A stretch of 64,000 bases of DNA from Corynebacterium durum (GCF_030408675.1 NZ_CP047200.1:2046001-2110000), one strand, 5' to 3'. Positions 1 through 9,829 are shown, counted from the stretch's first letter. Made by a program: numbers and translations. The notes: a model not told the origin generated them from the letters alone.

Positions 1-1194
1 GGATTCCGTCATGGAGGCGATTTGGTCGATGATCACGCGCTGGCGCTGAGCATCGGTGTCGGCGGAGATGTACCAGTCGCTAAACATGGGGTCGAGCGAA
101 CCCGGCGCGCCAAGCGTGAGGTAGTCGTAGACTCGGTAAATGCGGTCGCGTTGCCGGTCTTGGCGTTTTTGATGGAGCGGGTTGTCCATGACGTAGAGAA
201 CGGCAATTGTCTTGAGCAGTTGCACCTCGGCGGCAGCCTCAGCCGGAACAACCAAACCACCTCCACCGGCGGCTTTGGTCGCTGCGATGGTTCCGCCGAC
301 GTAGCGTCCAACAAGCTCGGACGTCATGGTTTTCAGCGCGGCGAGTGAACGGAAACTGCCGTCGTAGTCGGCGGCGGCCGCAACAACGGGAAGTTGGCGG
401 AGTCGTCCTGCGGCTTCGACGAGCAGGTCGGCAGAACCGCCGAAGGCGCGTTGCCCTTTTTCGGCGAGCGCGGCGAGTTCGACAAGATCCCACAGCACAC
501 TGAGGCTGACGCGCCCAGAAAGTATGCCGTCTTCGACGTCGTGGACGGAGTACGCAATGTCGTCGGAGGCATCCATGACCTGGGCTTCCACGCTGACACC
601 CGCAGGCATCGAAGAACCATCCAGTATCCAATCAAGTATGTGCTGGTCTTCAACATAAGCCCCGTATTTCGTGCGCTCCACCCCATCGGAACCAACTTTC
701 GGCCAGGGGTATTTGCTGGCTGCTCGGAGCGCGGCACGGGTGAGGTTGAGCCCGAAGGATTCGTCCTCGTCGGAGATGATTTTGGGTTCGAGGCGGCTGA
801 GTATTCGCAGGGTTTGGGCGTTGCCTTCGAAGCCGCCGCATTGGTCGGCAAGCATGTTCAGGGCTACTTCCCCGTTGTGCCCGTAGGGCGGGTGCCCGAT
901 GTCGTGGCTGAGTGCCGCGAGTTCGGCGAGGTCGGGGTCAACCCCGATGCCGCTGCCAATGCCACGCGCAATTTGGGCGACTTCGAGGGAGTGCGTGAGT
1001 CGTGTTCGGGGGGTGTCGCCGTCGCGGGGACCTACGACCTGGGTTTTGTCGGCGAGGCGTCGTAAAGCGGCGGAGTGGAGGACGCGGGCGCGGTCGCGGT
1101 TGAAGGCTCCCCGGCCGTCGGGGTTGTCGTATTGGCTTTGTTTGAGTGGTTCGGGGTAGCGTCGCTCCACGTCTTTGTCCGTGTAGTGGCGCAT
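1..1194 (-). CDS. dgt: Deoxyguanosinetriphosphate triphosphohydrolase-like protein, 3' end outside window
   Basis: HD-superfamily dNTP triphosphohydrolase that converts dGTP or other dNTPs to nucleoside plus triphosphate, a role in nucleotide pool control. The minus-strand frame is open from an ATG at 1194 to the left edge, giving 398 codons; the family is about 420 residues, so only a short C-terminus is missing. The N-terminus reads MRHYTDKDVERRY, followed by the family's arginine-rich segment (DRARVLHSAALRRLADKTQV), then the metal-binding HSLEVAQIAR and HDIGHPPYGHNGE motifs. The start follows an AGAAAGGA Shine-Dalgarno inside the end of the upstream gene, whose TAA directly abuts this ATG, so the two are probably co-transcribed. 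Substrate preference cannot be read from sequence. Confidence 0.93.
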   Translation of the reverse strand, partial: MRHYTDKDVERRYPEPLKQSQYDNPDGRGAFNRDRARVLHSAALRRLADKTQVVGPRDGDTPRTRLTHSLEVAQIARGIGSGIGVDPDLAELAALSHDIGHPPYGHNGEVALNMLADQCGGFEGNAQTLRILSRLEPKIISDEDESFGLNLTRAALRAASKYPWPKVGSDGVERTKYGAYVEDQHILDWILDGSSMPAGVSVEAQVMDASDDIAYSVHDVEDGILSGRVSLSVLWDLVELAALAEKGQRAFGGSADLLVEAAGRLRQLPVVAAAADYDGSFRSLAALKTMTSELVGRYVGGTIAATKAAGGGGLVVPAEAAAEVQLLKTIAVLYVMDNPLHQKRQDRQRDRIYRVYDYLTLGAPGSLDPMFSDWYISADTDAQRQRVIIDQIASMTES

Positions 1195-1845
1195 TTACGT
1201 GTCCTTTCTGCGGAGCGCGTCGTGGCGGGCTTTTCGGGAGGGCCGGAGGGTTTCGGCGATGGTTCGGAGTTGGTTTTCCGCCCATTCAGCCCACCGCACA
1301 TTGATGAGTCTGAGGTCAAGGACGACCAGGCCGGAGCATTCGTGCAGGACTGTCCATAGCCATCGCTTGCCTATTTTACGGGTCGGCGCGTAAGGGGTCG
1401 GCGAGGGCCGCGCGTCCAGGCCCAGGCGACGGGCGATGCTGGTGGCGCGGAGGCTGTGGTTGGGGTCGGTAATCACCAGCACCCGCCCCGAGTTGTGTTG
1501 GGCCACCGCGCTTATCGACGCCCAGCTGTCCGAGCCCTCCTCCACCGCAACGATGGCGTCCTCCCGCACGCCGCGTTCTATCAGGTAGCGCTTCCCGACG
1601 GCCGCCTCAGTAAACGCATCACCAGGGAGTTTCCCGCCGCAGGTGAATACTCTCTGCCCTGGTTGCCAGATTTCTGCCGCATGGTCGAGGCGCGCCGCAA
1701 ATTGCCGCGACGGGACGCCGTTGTATTGTGCCGTGCCGAGGATGAGCAGGGCGTCGATAAGCGAGGGATCGTTGCGGACACGGCGGGCGGAGTAGCCGAG
1801 GACGCGCGCGGGGTAGCTGAGCACCACGAGCAGGAGAATCTTCAT
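1195..1845 (-). CDS. DUF218 (YdcF/SanA-like) protein
   Basis: 216-residue protein of the DUF218 family (YdcF, SanA). The core reads ALLILGTAQYNGVPS near residue 33 and later VLVITDPNHSLRATSIARRLG, the typical nucleotide-like Rossmann core with the (D/S)xxHxxRA signature. A hydrophobic N-terminal stretch (MKILLLVVLSYPARVLGY) may be a membrane anchor. Molecular function of the family is not established; SanA-like members affect envelope barrier properties. It lies immediately upstream of dgt and is divergent from the TPM gene. No Shine-Dalgarno precedes the ATG; instead a TATCGT -10-like hexamer ends 7 nt before it, so the transcript may be leaderless. Confidence 0.85.
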   Translation of the reverse strand: MKILLLVVLSYPARVLGYSARRVRNDPSLIDALLILGTAQYNGVPSRQFAARLDHAAEIWQPGQRVFTCGGKLPGDAFTEAAVGKRYLIERGVREDAIVAVEEGSDSWASISAVAQHNSGRVLVITDPNHSLRATSIARRLGLDARPSPTPYAPTRKIGKRWLWTVLHECSGLVVLDLRLINVRWAEWAENQLRTIAETLRPSRKARHDALRRKDT

Positions 1846-1852
1846 GCTAACA

Positions 1853-1862
1853 ACGATATAAT
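1853..1862. promoter_or_regulatory. Overlapping divergent -10 elements sharing one TA step
   Basis: Plus strand TATAAT at 1857-1862 lies 9 nt before the ATG at 1872. On the minus strand TATCGT (complement of 1853-1858) lies 7 nt before the ATG at 1845. The two hexamers share positions 1857-1858. Only 26 bp separate the two start codons, so each -35 region would have to lie inside the opposing coding sequence. This is inferred from sequence; transcription start sites are not known. Confidence 0.6.
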
Positions 1863-1871
1863 GTGGCAGTT

Positions 1872-3923
1872 ATGAACCGACTTCGTCTTGTCGCTGTCAG
1901 TGCCCTCATCGCGTGCGCGCCGCTTGCCGCTGGGCCGTGGATCGCTGAACCGGTGGCGGTCGCGCAGGCCCCCGCCACCTACACGGACGTGGTGACCGAC
2001 AACGCCGGAGTGCTGAGCGAAGCGGAGAAGGGCAAGCTAGTCGAGGCAATCCAGGACGTGCAGCGGAAAGAACAGCGCAAAATCTATGTGGTGTTCACCG
2101 AGGATTTCGGGGGTCTGTCTGGCGAGGAATGGGCCAAGCAGGCGAAACAGCGCAACGACGGCCGCAACGTGCTGGTGTACGGCGTGGCGGTGAAGAGTCG
2201 GGACTACGGCTTGGCTTACGGCGCGGACTGGGACAGCGATGCCGACGACATGAAGAAAGCCGCCTACAACAAGCTCGTGGAATCGGACTACTACGGGTCG
2301 GCAATGGCGCTGGTGGACGCGTCGAGTACGTCATCTGGCTCTAATGCCGCGTGGCTCGGCGGCGGGGCTGCTGCCGTAGTGGCAACCGGTGCTGGGCTAG
2401 CAGCGTATTCCCGGCGCAAGCGCACCAGGCAAACCGCCTCAATGACAGCTGATGCGCGGGCCATCAACCCGAAAGATACTGGTAGTTTGACGGCGCTGCC
2501 GATTGACGTGCTGGAAAAGCTCTCGCAGGAGGAGCTGGTGTCCACGGATGAGTCGATACGCAAGGCCCGCGCCGAACTCGACCTGGCCACCGCCGAATTC
2601 GGAGCGGAACGCACCCGCAGCTTCGTGCGCGCACTCAACCACTCCACCACTACCCTGCAACGCGCCTTCGGCATCCGCGCACAACTCGACGACACCATCC
2701 CCGAATCCGAGGAGGAGCGGCGCGCCATGTTGGTGGACATTGTGTCCAGCTGCGGGCAGGCCGACGACGCTCTGGATGCCGAGGCTGAGAACTTTGCTAC
2801 ACTCCGCGACGTGCTGATCAACGCCGACAGCAACCTGGCCAAGCTCACCCAGACCATGGTTGACCTGCGCGGACGACTCCCCCAGGCCGAACAAACCTTG
2901 GATCGTCTGCGGGGCGAGCACCCGGCGAGCATGCTCACCAGCATCGCCGACAACACCCAGTTGGCTTCGGAGCATTTGGAACACGCCGACACCGCGCTGA
3001 ACGACGCACGCGCACTCACCGCCCAGCCTGCGGGCCAGCAAGGCGGACTTGTTGAAGCCCTCCAAGCTGCCGAAAAATCCACCCACGAAGCCGACAAACT
3101 GCTGGCGGGCATCGAACACGCGGAAGAAAACATCCGCATGGCGCAGTCCAACCTGTCCGCGCTGGTCACGGAGGTGGAGCAGGAAATTGCAGAGGCTGGG
3201 TCGTTGCGAGCGCGCGGGCAGGAACACGGCACCCAGGCCGACTGGGCATCACTCGACGATGCCGTTACCGCAGCCCAGGCCGCATTATCGACGGCGCGGG
3301 ATAAAGGTGGGGACGATCCGCTTGGAGCCTACACCGCTCTTGCCGATGCGGATGCCGTGCTGGACGTAGAGTTGGATAAGGTGCGTGAATCCTCCGCTGA
3401 CCAGGAGCGACGTTTGCAGATCCTGGACAATGCCATGGCCGCAGCGCAATCCCGTATTACCGCTGCTGAGGACCTGATTTCCACGCGCGGGCGGGTTATT
3501 GGATCGGCGGCGCGCACCCAGCTTGCCGAGGCACAACGACGCTTCGCTTCCGCGCAGAATCAGCGCACGCGTGATACTGGTGCTGCTGTGGCTGATGCTC
3601 AGGCAGCCTCCCAGGCTGCGCAAAACGCCCTGAACTACGCGGAAAACGACATCCGCGACTACCAGAATCGCCAACGCGGTAATGGTTCCGGCTCCGGTGG
3701 GACTGGGTCGTTTATTGCGGGCATGGTGGTTAATGAGATTCTGAACGGCGGCCACCGTGGCTACGGCGGCGGGTTCGGAGGGGGATTCGGCGGATTTGGG
3801 GGCGGGTTTGGCGGAGGCTTCGGTGGGGGTGGCGGTTTTGGTGGCGGCGGCGGCTTTGGTGGCGGCGGCGGCTTTGGTGGAAGCGGTGGCAGCGGAGGTG
3901 GGTTTACTGGTGGGAAGTTTTAG
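1872..3923 (+). CDS. Secreted/membrane TPM-domain protein with coiled coil and glycine-rich tail
   Basis: 683-residue exported protein. A signal peptide ends near the VAVAQAPA stretch (about residue 32). A TPM domain follows (TYTDVVTDNAGVLSEAEKG; KIYVVFTEDFGG; NVLVYGVAVKSRDYGLAYG), about residues 35-150. A transmembrane segment (about residues 160-180) is followed by RRKR, then a long Ala/Glu-rich coiled-coil region (about 220-610) and a C-terminal tail of FGGG repeats. Roles proposed for TPM domains include phosphatase activity and photosystem repair; none can be assigned here. I prefer ATG 1872 to the in-frame GTG at 1863 because TATAAT at 1857-1862 places the likely transcription start at or after 1868, downstream of that GTG. 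Confidence 0.85.
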   Translation: MNRLRLVAVSALIACAPLAAGPWIAEPVAVAQAPATYTDVVTDNAGVLSEAEKGKLVEAIQDVQRKEQRKIYVVFTEDFGGLSGEEWAKQAKQRNDGRNVLVYGVAVKSRDYGLAYGADWDSDADDMKKAAYNKLVESDYYGSAMALVDASSTSSGSNAAWLGGGAAAVVATGAGLAAYSRRKRTRQTASMTADARAINPKDTGSLTALPIDVLEKLSQEELVSTDESIRKARAELDLATAEFGAERTRSFVRALNHSTTTLQRAFGIRAQLDDTIPESEEERRAMLVDIVSSCGQADDALDAEAENFATLRDVLINADSNLAKLTQTMVDLRGRLPQAEQTLDRLRGEHPASMLTSIADNTQLASEHLEHADTALNDARALTAQPAGQQGGLVEALQAAEKSTHEADKLLAGIEHAEENIRMAQSNLSALVTEVEQEIAEAGSLRARGQEHGTQADWASLDDAVTAAQAALSTARDKGGDDPLGAYTALADADAVLDVELDKVRESSADQERRLQILDNAMAAAQSRITAAEDLISTRGRVIGSAARTQLAEAQRRFASAQNQRTRDTGAAVADAQAASQAAQNALNYAENDIRDYQNRQRGNGSGSGGTGSFIAGMVVNEILNGGHRGYGGGFGGGFGGFGGGFGGGFGGGGGFGGGGGFGGGGGFGGSGGSGGGFTGGKF

Positions 3924-3925
3924 GG

Positions 3926-3958
3926 GGTGAGCTAAAACAATCAAGAGGTTTTCTCACC
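3926..3958. terminator. Bidirectional hairpin between convergent genes
   Basis: GGTGAG (3926-3931) and AAAAC (3934-3938) pair with GTTTT (3948-3952) and CTCACC (3953-3958), leaving a 2-nt bulge and a 9-nt loop. It lies between the converging TPM gene (stop 3923) and the helicase gene (stop 3985). There is no long U-run on either side, so efficiency as an intrinsic terminator is uncertain. Confidence 0.6.
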
Positions 3959-3984
3959 AACATGCAGGTTAGACGACCTCACTA

Positions 3985-6843
3985 TTAGCGAACTTCCCAG
4001 TTGATAGTGAATAGTTCATTGGTAGATTGTTCTGCTTCGAGGGCTTGTGCGGCATTGTCGAGGTAGGTGTCTGATTCATCGCGGAGTTTGTCGCGCTCGC
4101 GGCGGTACTCGTCGTCGGCCTCCTCAGCTCGGCGTTTCCACTGGCGTGCTTCGCGGGTGAGTTTGAGTTGTTCGGCGGTACTGGAGGCTTTGCGTGCAGC
4201 CTTGGTAGCGGTGGATTCTTTGGCGTGGAAGTCTCGAATCTTCGCATCAAACGTAGCTTTAAGGTCGAGACGCGCAGCCTCAATGAGGGCTTCTTGTTGC
4301 AGGTAGAAGGTAGCGTTACGATCTTGCACATCTATGGCAATGTGACTTCGTAGAGCATCAATCGCTTCGCTGAAACCGTCGGTACTCACAGCTTCTGGCA
4401 CCACGTCAATACAAGTGAGGTCAAAAAGGTCACGGATCTGCTCGTGATCCATGGGCGTGCCGTCTTCAAAGAAACCCGCAAGCAACAAGTAGGTCTCACG
4501 TAGGTTCTGGTTACCAGCTTGCATGGTAAACGTGGCTTCGTGAACAGTGAGCCGACCACTCTTCTTGCGTAGTCGCTTCGAGACGGCAGTGGCACGCACT
4601 GAGTCCTTGATCTGGAATGTGAGTCGAGCTGGGGGCGTCTTGTGCATTTTCGCAGAGCTGATCACCCATTGGCACAAGTCGCTGGCATACCGGTACTGGT
4701 GGGCACCTTTGCGTGGTTCAGCCTTGAAAAAATACTCCCCAATGGCGATGCCCGGTATGGGAGGCTGAGTGAGCGTGAACTGTGTAGCGGTGTCGTTGAA
4801 GGTAGCTAAGTCGGCTAGCTCGTAGCGCGTGAGGGCAATGAGAAGCCGCTCGAAGGCGTTGAGAACCACGCCAGTTTGGGCGTCATAGGACTTGAGTTTG
4901 TCGCGGACCTTCGGGTCTAGGTTGTCGAAGACCTTCTTCCGGGTTCCTTTCATCTCACGCGTAATCTGCGCCGCATAGCGCGCCTCAAGCTCGGTAAACG
5001 CGGCATCAATCTGCTCGGCGGTAGTACATCGATCCAGGATCGCGGCAATGTTCTTTTCAAAATCCAGACCGTCTTCGATCTGTCCCAGAACCTCATCAGA
5101 GGATCCAAAAACAGAAGTAAACAACTGGAATTTCTCAGTGAGAAGCTGTAGGATGCGCTCTTCAGCCAGGTTGCCTTTGTTGGAAAAATTCACGACGACG
5201 ACATTGTGCTTCTGCCCAAACCGATGGACACGCCCTATGCGCTGCTCCACGCGTTGAGGATTCCACGGCAGATCGTAGTTGACCAGCATGGAACAGAACT
5301 GAAGGTTGATGCCTTCTGCGGCCGCTTCGGTGGCAATCATGAGTCGCCCACGCTGACGGAACTCATCAACTAAAGCTTTGCGCCGGTCAGCTGCAGGGAT
5401 ACCGGTGACGATGTCGCCACCTTTGTTTTCCTCCAGCCATTCCCGATAGATCGCGTTGGCTTCAGCAGAGTCATTGGTGCCGTTGAATAGCACCAGCCCC
5501 TCACCCCAACCCGCGTCACACAGGGATTGGGCGAGGTAGTTCTGGGTGACAGTCGAGTCGGTGAAAATAATCGCCTTCTCAGGTGCGCCTATCTCGCGCA
5601 GTTTCGCAAAGCCTTGCTCAAGAGCATCAACAAGCTTGACGGCTTTCTGATTGACGGTGATTGAGCGCGCCAGCGCAGCATAGTCACGAAGTTCCTGCAC
5701 CTCAGCCAGCATCTCAGCGCGCTCACCACCCTCTACAACCTCCGTCGAAGCGAGTGTGTTGTCAGCTTCCTCGCGCTCCTCACTGGTCAAATCGCGATCT
5801 GCAATGAACGCACCTGCGTCGTTACGGCGTTTACCACTGCGGGTCTCGGCCTCTAGACGGTTCGCAATGCTCTCTAACGTGGAAGCCACCGCATAAGAAG
5901 ACGAACCAAGACGTTTACGAAGAATGAGGGCAGACAGATGACGTTGAGACTTTGCGAACGCCCACAGAAACGGCCGCTGCAAGTAGGAATTGATGAACTC
6001 ATAGAGCTGGACCTCATCCTCACTGGGTGTGAAGGCAATGGTCAGTGGCATTCGAGTGGTAAAGCGAATGTACTTATTTGCATCTTTACGCAGTGTTCGC
6101 TTCGCAATCCGCGCAACCCTAGCTGCCAGGTCATCATTGCCCACCCCCTCGGGGTTGTTGATGTAGCGTTCTTTGAATGTCTCCAGGGAGCGGAAATAGT
6201 CGGGGGCAAACACACTCACAAGTCCGAAAAGTTCCTCAAGGCGGTTTTGCAACGGAGTGGCTGTGAGCATAACGGTTTTTGTAGCAACACGACAGATTCT
6301 TGCAATGTTTGCGGCAATTTTCGCCTGCCCTGTCCAGTAGGAGCGCAGCCGGTGTGCCTCATCACACACCACCAAATCCCATGGGCGCGTGAGATTAAGG
6401 TGTTGAGAATTGGCAAACTCATAAGAACAGATGAGGATTTGCTCGTGTGCACCCGAGCTGGTGAGTTCATCAAGACTCCCACGTTCGAGCAAAGACGCGG
6501 GAAGAGCGAATTTCTCGTTGAGTTCCTGCCTCCACTGCTGGCGCAAAGACGACGGTGCGATGATTAAAATACGGCGTTTGCGTTCAGCCCAATACTGACT
6601 GATCACAATGCCGGCCTCAATAGTTTTCCCAAGGCCTACCTCGTCAGCCAAAATCACCCCGGAAGTAAACGGGGTCTGTAAAGCAAATAAAGCGGCGTCA
6701 ACCTGGTGAGGCTTGGGTTCCACCTGCGCATCAAATAACAACCCAGCTAGGCGGCCAACGTGGTCGGAAGCGTAGGAACGTTCAAGTTCATGAGCGTAGA
6801 ACTTGGCCTGATAATCGCTGAGCAAACCAGCATTCACCTCCAC
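3985..6843 (-). CDS. SNF2/HepA-like DEAH-box helicase associated with Type III R-M operon
   Basis: 952-residue superfamily 2 helicase. Visible motifs are the Q/P-rich entry PKPHQVDAALFAL, Walker A DEVGLGKTIEAG (about 67-78), DEAH (161-164), LTATPLQNR (motif III), and a C-terminal helicase domain ending in motif VI QRIGRVHRFGQ. The last 150 residues are charged and predicted coiled coil. No phospholipase-D HKD or DUF1998 motif was found. It is the last gene of a three-gene operon and begins 3 bp after the res stop codon. HepA/RapA-type helicases are ATP-dependent translocases; in defence loci such proteins often assist target recognition or DNA processing. That role here is inference. The start is taken as GTG 6843; a downstream TTG behind GGAGG is an alternative. 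Confidence 0.85.
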   Translation of the reverse strand: MEVNAGLLSDYQAKFYAHELERSYASDHVGRLAGLLFDAQVEPKPHQVDAALFALQTPFTSGVILADEVGLGKTIEAGIVISQYWAERKRRILIIAPSSLRQQWRQELNEKFALPASLLERGSLDELTSSGAHEQILICSYEFANSQHLNLTRPWDLVVCDEAHRLRSYWTGQAKIAANIARICRVATKTVMLTATPLQNRLEELFGLVSVFAPDYFRSLETFKERYINNPEGVGNDDLAARVARIAKRTLRKDANKYIRFTTRMPLTIAFTPSEDEVQLYEFINSYLQRPFLWAFAKSQRHLSALILRKRLGSSSYAVASTLESIANRLEAETRSGKRRNDAGAFIADRDLTSEEREEADNTLASTEVVEGGERAEMLAEVQELRDYAALARSITVNQKAVKLVDALEQGFAKLREIGAPEKAIIFTDSTVTQNYLAQSLCDAGWGEGLVLFNGTNDSAEANAIYREWLEENKGGDIVTGIPAADRRKALVDEFRQRGRLMIATEAAAEGINLQFCSMLVNYDLPWNPQRVEQRIGRVHRFGQKHNVVVVNFSNKGNLAEERILQLLTEKFQLFTSVFGSSDEVLGQIEDGLDFEKNIAAILDRCTTAEQIDAAFTELEARYAAQITREMKGTRKKVFDNLDPKVRDKLKSYDAQTGVVLNAFERLLIALTRYELADLATFNDTATQFTLTQPPIPGIAIGEYFFKAEPRKGAHQYRYASDLCQWVISSAKMHKTPPARLTFQIKDSVRATAVSKRLRKKSGRLTVHEATFTMQAGNQNLRETYLLLAGFFEDGTPMDHEQIRDLFDLTCIDVVPEAVSTDGFSEAIDALRSHIAIDVQDRNATFYLQQEALIEAARLDLKATFDAKIRDFHAKESTATKAARKASSTAEQLKLTREARQWKRRAEEADDEYRRERDKLRDESDTYLDNAAQALEAEQSTNELFTINWEVR

Positions 6844-6846
6844 GTT

Positions 6847-9813
6847 TTAGATACCCCACTGTTCGGGCGCGCTGACTTTGTAGTCCACACCAATGGCTTG
6901 AAAATGCTTGATTGCAGCTTCGATTTTCGCGTTTTCACTTGGGCGGCGTTTGTTCGAATCTAGGCTGCTCTTGGTTTCACGGATCAGGTAGAGGTGTTCG
7001 GTTCCGTCTTCGATCTTGATGATCGCCCAATCCGGGTTGTAGTCACCCACCGGGGTGGGGATACGGAACTTGTCGGGCAGTTTCATAAACAGTTTGATAT
7101 CTTCCCGCCCATCCAGGTACTGAGCGAACTGCCGCTCCACTGCGGAGTCCAACACGAGGTAGTCGAAGTCGGTTTTCTCCGTGTGCGTGACCTTGTAGAG
7201 CTGATCGATGAATCTGTCTTTTTCTTCCAAGCCATCAGCCTGCAACTCGCGCAACTCATAGATGGAGCCTCCGATAGCTTCGTACTGGATTCCGTCAATG
7301 AGAACTTGGGCGAGTTCAGTCTCAATACAGGAGGAGACCATTTTGATGAAGTCGTTCGGGTTGCCCAAAAACTCCGATAGTTTCCCACTGCCTAGCAGGA
7401 TGTCGATGATCGTCTTGCGAGTCAGGGATGTTGCTTCTTGGAGTTGGTTGACGATATCCGGCAACGGGTAAGAATCAGTGAGCTGGTGGTCACGGGTTCC
7501 CAGGACAGAGCCTTTCGCGCCACCACGGGTGATCTCCACGCCGGTACGTGTGAGCTGGATTCGGATCGGATCGACGCGCGGTGCATGCTGGATACGGTTC
7601 ACACAATTCGCTACTAGAACATCACGGTCAAAGCAAACCCGGTAGGTAGTGCGCTGGGTTATCTTTTCCCAGAACGCTTCAAACTCAGGTGTGGCATACA
7701 CCTGCTTGTTGAAGGTACGGGCTACGCGCTTGCGTTTAGGTTTGACCACGGCCTCAATCTTGCAGCTATCAACAATCTTAATTATGTCATCCTCATAGCC
7801 TGCATACTGAACAGGTAAACCAACGGTGAAACCAAGTTGCTCAGGAACCCAGGTGCCCATGACTTCACCGGAATCGTTGATATAGCCACGCTCACGCAAG
7901 CACTCCCAGATCTCACCTGAACGCCGCGAACCCAGCCTAGATTCCTGACCGTCTTCCATGATAGGCAGGTGGGCAAACTCAGTATGGCGCACGAACCCAA
8001 TCGCCACACCCGCCTGCTTGTACTCATCTTGCAGTGCAGCAGCAAACGCTTGATATGATTCGTTGGCCACCACCGTCAGTTGTGCAAGCCCACGGTCTGA
8101 GACCCGCTCACCATCTTGGTTGACGGGCAGGCGCAGACCACGTCCGATCGTTTGGCGGCGTTCAGTGACTGAGGTCATGTCACGCAACGTGCAGATCTGG
8201 AACACGTTTGGGTTATCCCACCCCTCACGCAGAGCAGAATGGGAAAAGATGAACCGAACCGGCTCATCCATGCTCAACAGCCTGGCTTTATCCCGCATGA
8301 TCAACTCGTAGGCGTCGTCATCAGCCTTCGTCTTACCCGACGAATCCTTAAACTTCATCGGTGCCCCCTTACCTTTGACCTTCATCTGAGCAAAATAACC
8401 AGACCGCACTTGAAGCGGGTCACGAGACAAGAATCGCTCAGCATCAGGGAACTTCGCCAACTCCTCCCGGTAGAGCTCATCAAACCAGGCGACAAAATCC
8501 CCATTTGCATCAAAATTATTCAATCCAGTACCCAGGTAAGAAGCAACCTTGTCGATAAAGAAAAGAGAAAGAACTTTAATGCCGCAGGCATGAACTTGAA
8601 GTTCTTTGCGGATATGCTCGCGGATTGTCTCCCGAATCATCTCCCTGAAGACAGCATCCTGGTTGGAGCCGATCTCTTCACCAACACGCAAGATCCCGTA
8701 GTTTGAGAGTTCGATCTGCTCAGGTTGCACACTGATTTCATTAATGCGCCAGTTGCCTTCATAGGCAGGGTTTCCGCCTGAGACGCGCTCCAGATCGTCC
8801 CCTTGTGAGACCTTCACCTTGCGCTTGGCATAGGAGCCGTCCTTCTTTCGGCATACCAACTCCAATTTCGCACTAAAAGATGGTTCCCTGCGCACCTCCA
8901 ACAGTTTCACATACGGCTTAGCGGCGCTACCAAGTTCCTGAGCGTCAGAAACCACGATGGTTTTAACTAGACCTAAGTTGTGAGCATCCAAAGGGTCGAG
9001 GCGATACACCACATTACGAGTGGTGCGGTGAGTCGCTGAGTAACGCAACGTACACAACGGGTCCAAGTCTGCAACCGCTGATTGTGCAAGCAGAGACTCC
9101 ATGTTCTGAGGCTCATCCATGATGACAATCGGACGCGTTGCACGAAGATAGTCCAGTGGACGTAAGCCTGCAAGCTTATCTCGACTCTGGTGCATGATGC
9201 GCGTGTTCTTATCCCCACGCAGGGAATCAATCGTCATCACCAAGAATTGCAAGCTCGTGGCAACGGCAAAGTCACGCACCTCTTCAGCCCGCTCACCCGA
9301 ATACACTGTGGCATCCATGTTGATTTCTGGGTACAAGTGTCGGAAGTGCTCGCGCATCAAGTTGATAGAGGTTTTTACACCTTCACGGATCGCAACTGAC
9401 GGCACCAAGATAATAAACTTGGTGAACCGGTAACGCTTTACCAACTCGAATGCAGTACGCAGGTAGACGTAGGTTTTGCCGGTACCAGTTTCCATTTCAA
9501 TGTCGAACTGCAGCCCATCAACCAACTCGTCCGTGACCTCCAGACCATTGCGGTCTTGGACACGGCGGAGATTAGACAAGATCGTGTCCTCATCCAACAC
9601 CAGATTATTTCCTACAGCGCCGATTTCGGTCGCAATGTCAAACTCGCGTTGACCGGAAAATTCATACTGATCGATCAAAGACGGCTGAGCAGGAAGCAGC
9701 CTGAACGAAGTCACTAACTGATCCGCATCCACTGGCTGGCTATCGAAGAGATCAGTGACTGCTTCAATCGCTGACGTCTGATAGGGCTGGTGGGGATCAA
9801 ACTGAAAACGCAT
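6847..9813 (-). CDS. res: Type III restriction enzyme, Res subunit
   Basis: 988-residue Res subunit of a Type III restriction-modification enzyme: an ATP-dependent helicase/endonuclease that cleaves DNA after long-range communication between unmethylated sites. It has Walker A METGTGKTYVYLR (about 108-120), a DEPQN box in place of DEAD, and the late helicase motif TIGRGLRLPVN. The C-terminal nuclease is visible as PD (927-928), then ETK (946-948), a PD-ExK core. Length fits the family (about 900-1000). It begins 16 bp downstream of mod. All catalytic motifs look intact and no frameshift was seen, so the system is likely active. Confidence 0.93.
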   Translation of the reverse strand: MRFQFDPHQPYQTSAIEAVTDLFDSQPVDADQLVTSFRLLPAQPSLIDQYEFSGQREFDIATEIGAVGNNLVLDEDTILSNLRRVQDRNGLEVTDELVDGLQFDIEMETGTGKTYVYLRTAFELVKRYRFTKFIILVPSVAIREGVKTSINLMREHFRHLYPEINMDATVYSGERAEEVRDFAVATSLQFLVMTIDSLRGDKNTRIMHQSRDKLAGLRPLDYLRATRPIVIMDEPQNMESLLAQSAVADLDPLCTLRYSATHRTTRNVVYRLDPLDAHNLGLVKTIVVSDAQELGSAAKPYVKLLEVRREPSFSAKLELVCRKKDGSYAKRKVKVSQGDDLERVSGGNPAYEGNWRINEISVQPEQIELSNYGILRVGEEIGSNQDAVFREMIRETIREHIRKELQVHACGIKVLSLFFIDKVASYLGTGLNNFDANGDFVAWFDELYREELAKFPDAERFLSRDPLQVRSGYFAQMKVKGKGAPMKFKDSSGKTKADDDAYELIMRDKARLLSMDEPVRFIFSHSALREGWDNPNVFQICTLRDMTSVTERRQTIGRGLRLPVNQDGERVSDRGLAQLTVVANESYQAFAAALQDEYKQAGVAIGFVRHTEFAHLPIMEDGQESRLGSRRSGEIWECLRERGYINDSGEVMGTWVPEQLGFTVGLPVQYAGYEDDIIKIVDSCKIEAVVKPKRKRVARTFNKQVYATPEFEAFWEKITQRTTYRVCFDRDVLVANCVNRIQHAPRVDPIRIQLTRTGVEITRGGAKGSVLGTRDHQLTDSYPLPDIVNQLQEATSLTRKTIIDILLGSGKLSEFLGNPNDFIKMVSSCIETELAQVLIDGIQYEAIGGSIYELRELQADGLEEKDRFIDQLYKVTHTEKTDFDYLVLDSAVERQFAQYLDGREDIKLFMKLPDKFRIPTPVGDYNPDWAIIKIEDGTEHLYLIRETKSSLDSNKRRPSENAKIEAAIKHFQAIGVDYKVSAPEQWGI

Positions 9814-9829
9814 CGAAACCTATACCCCC

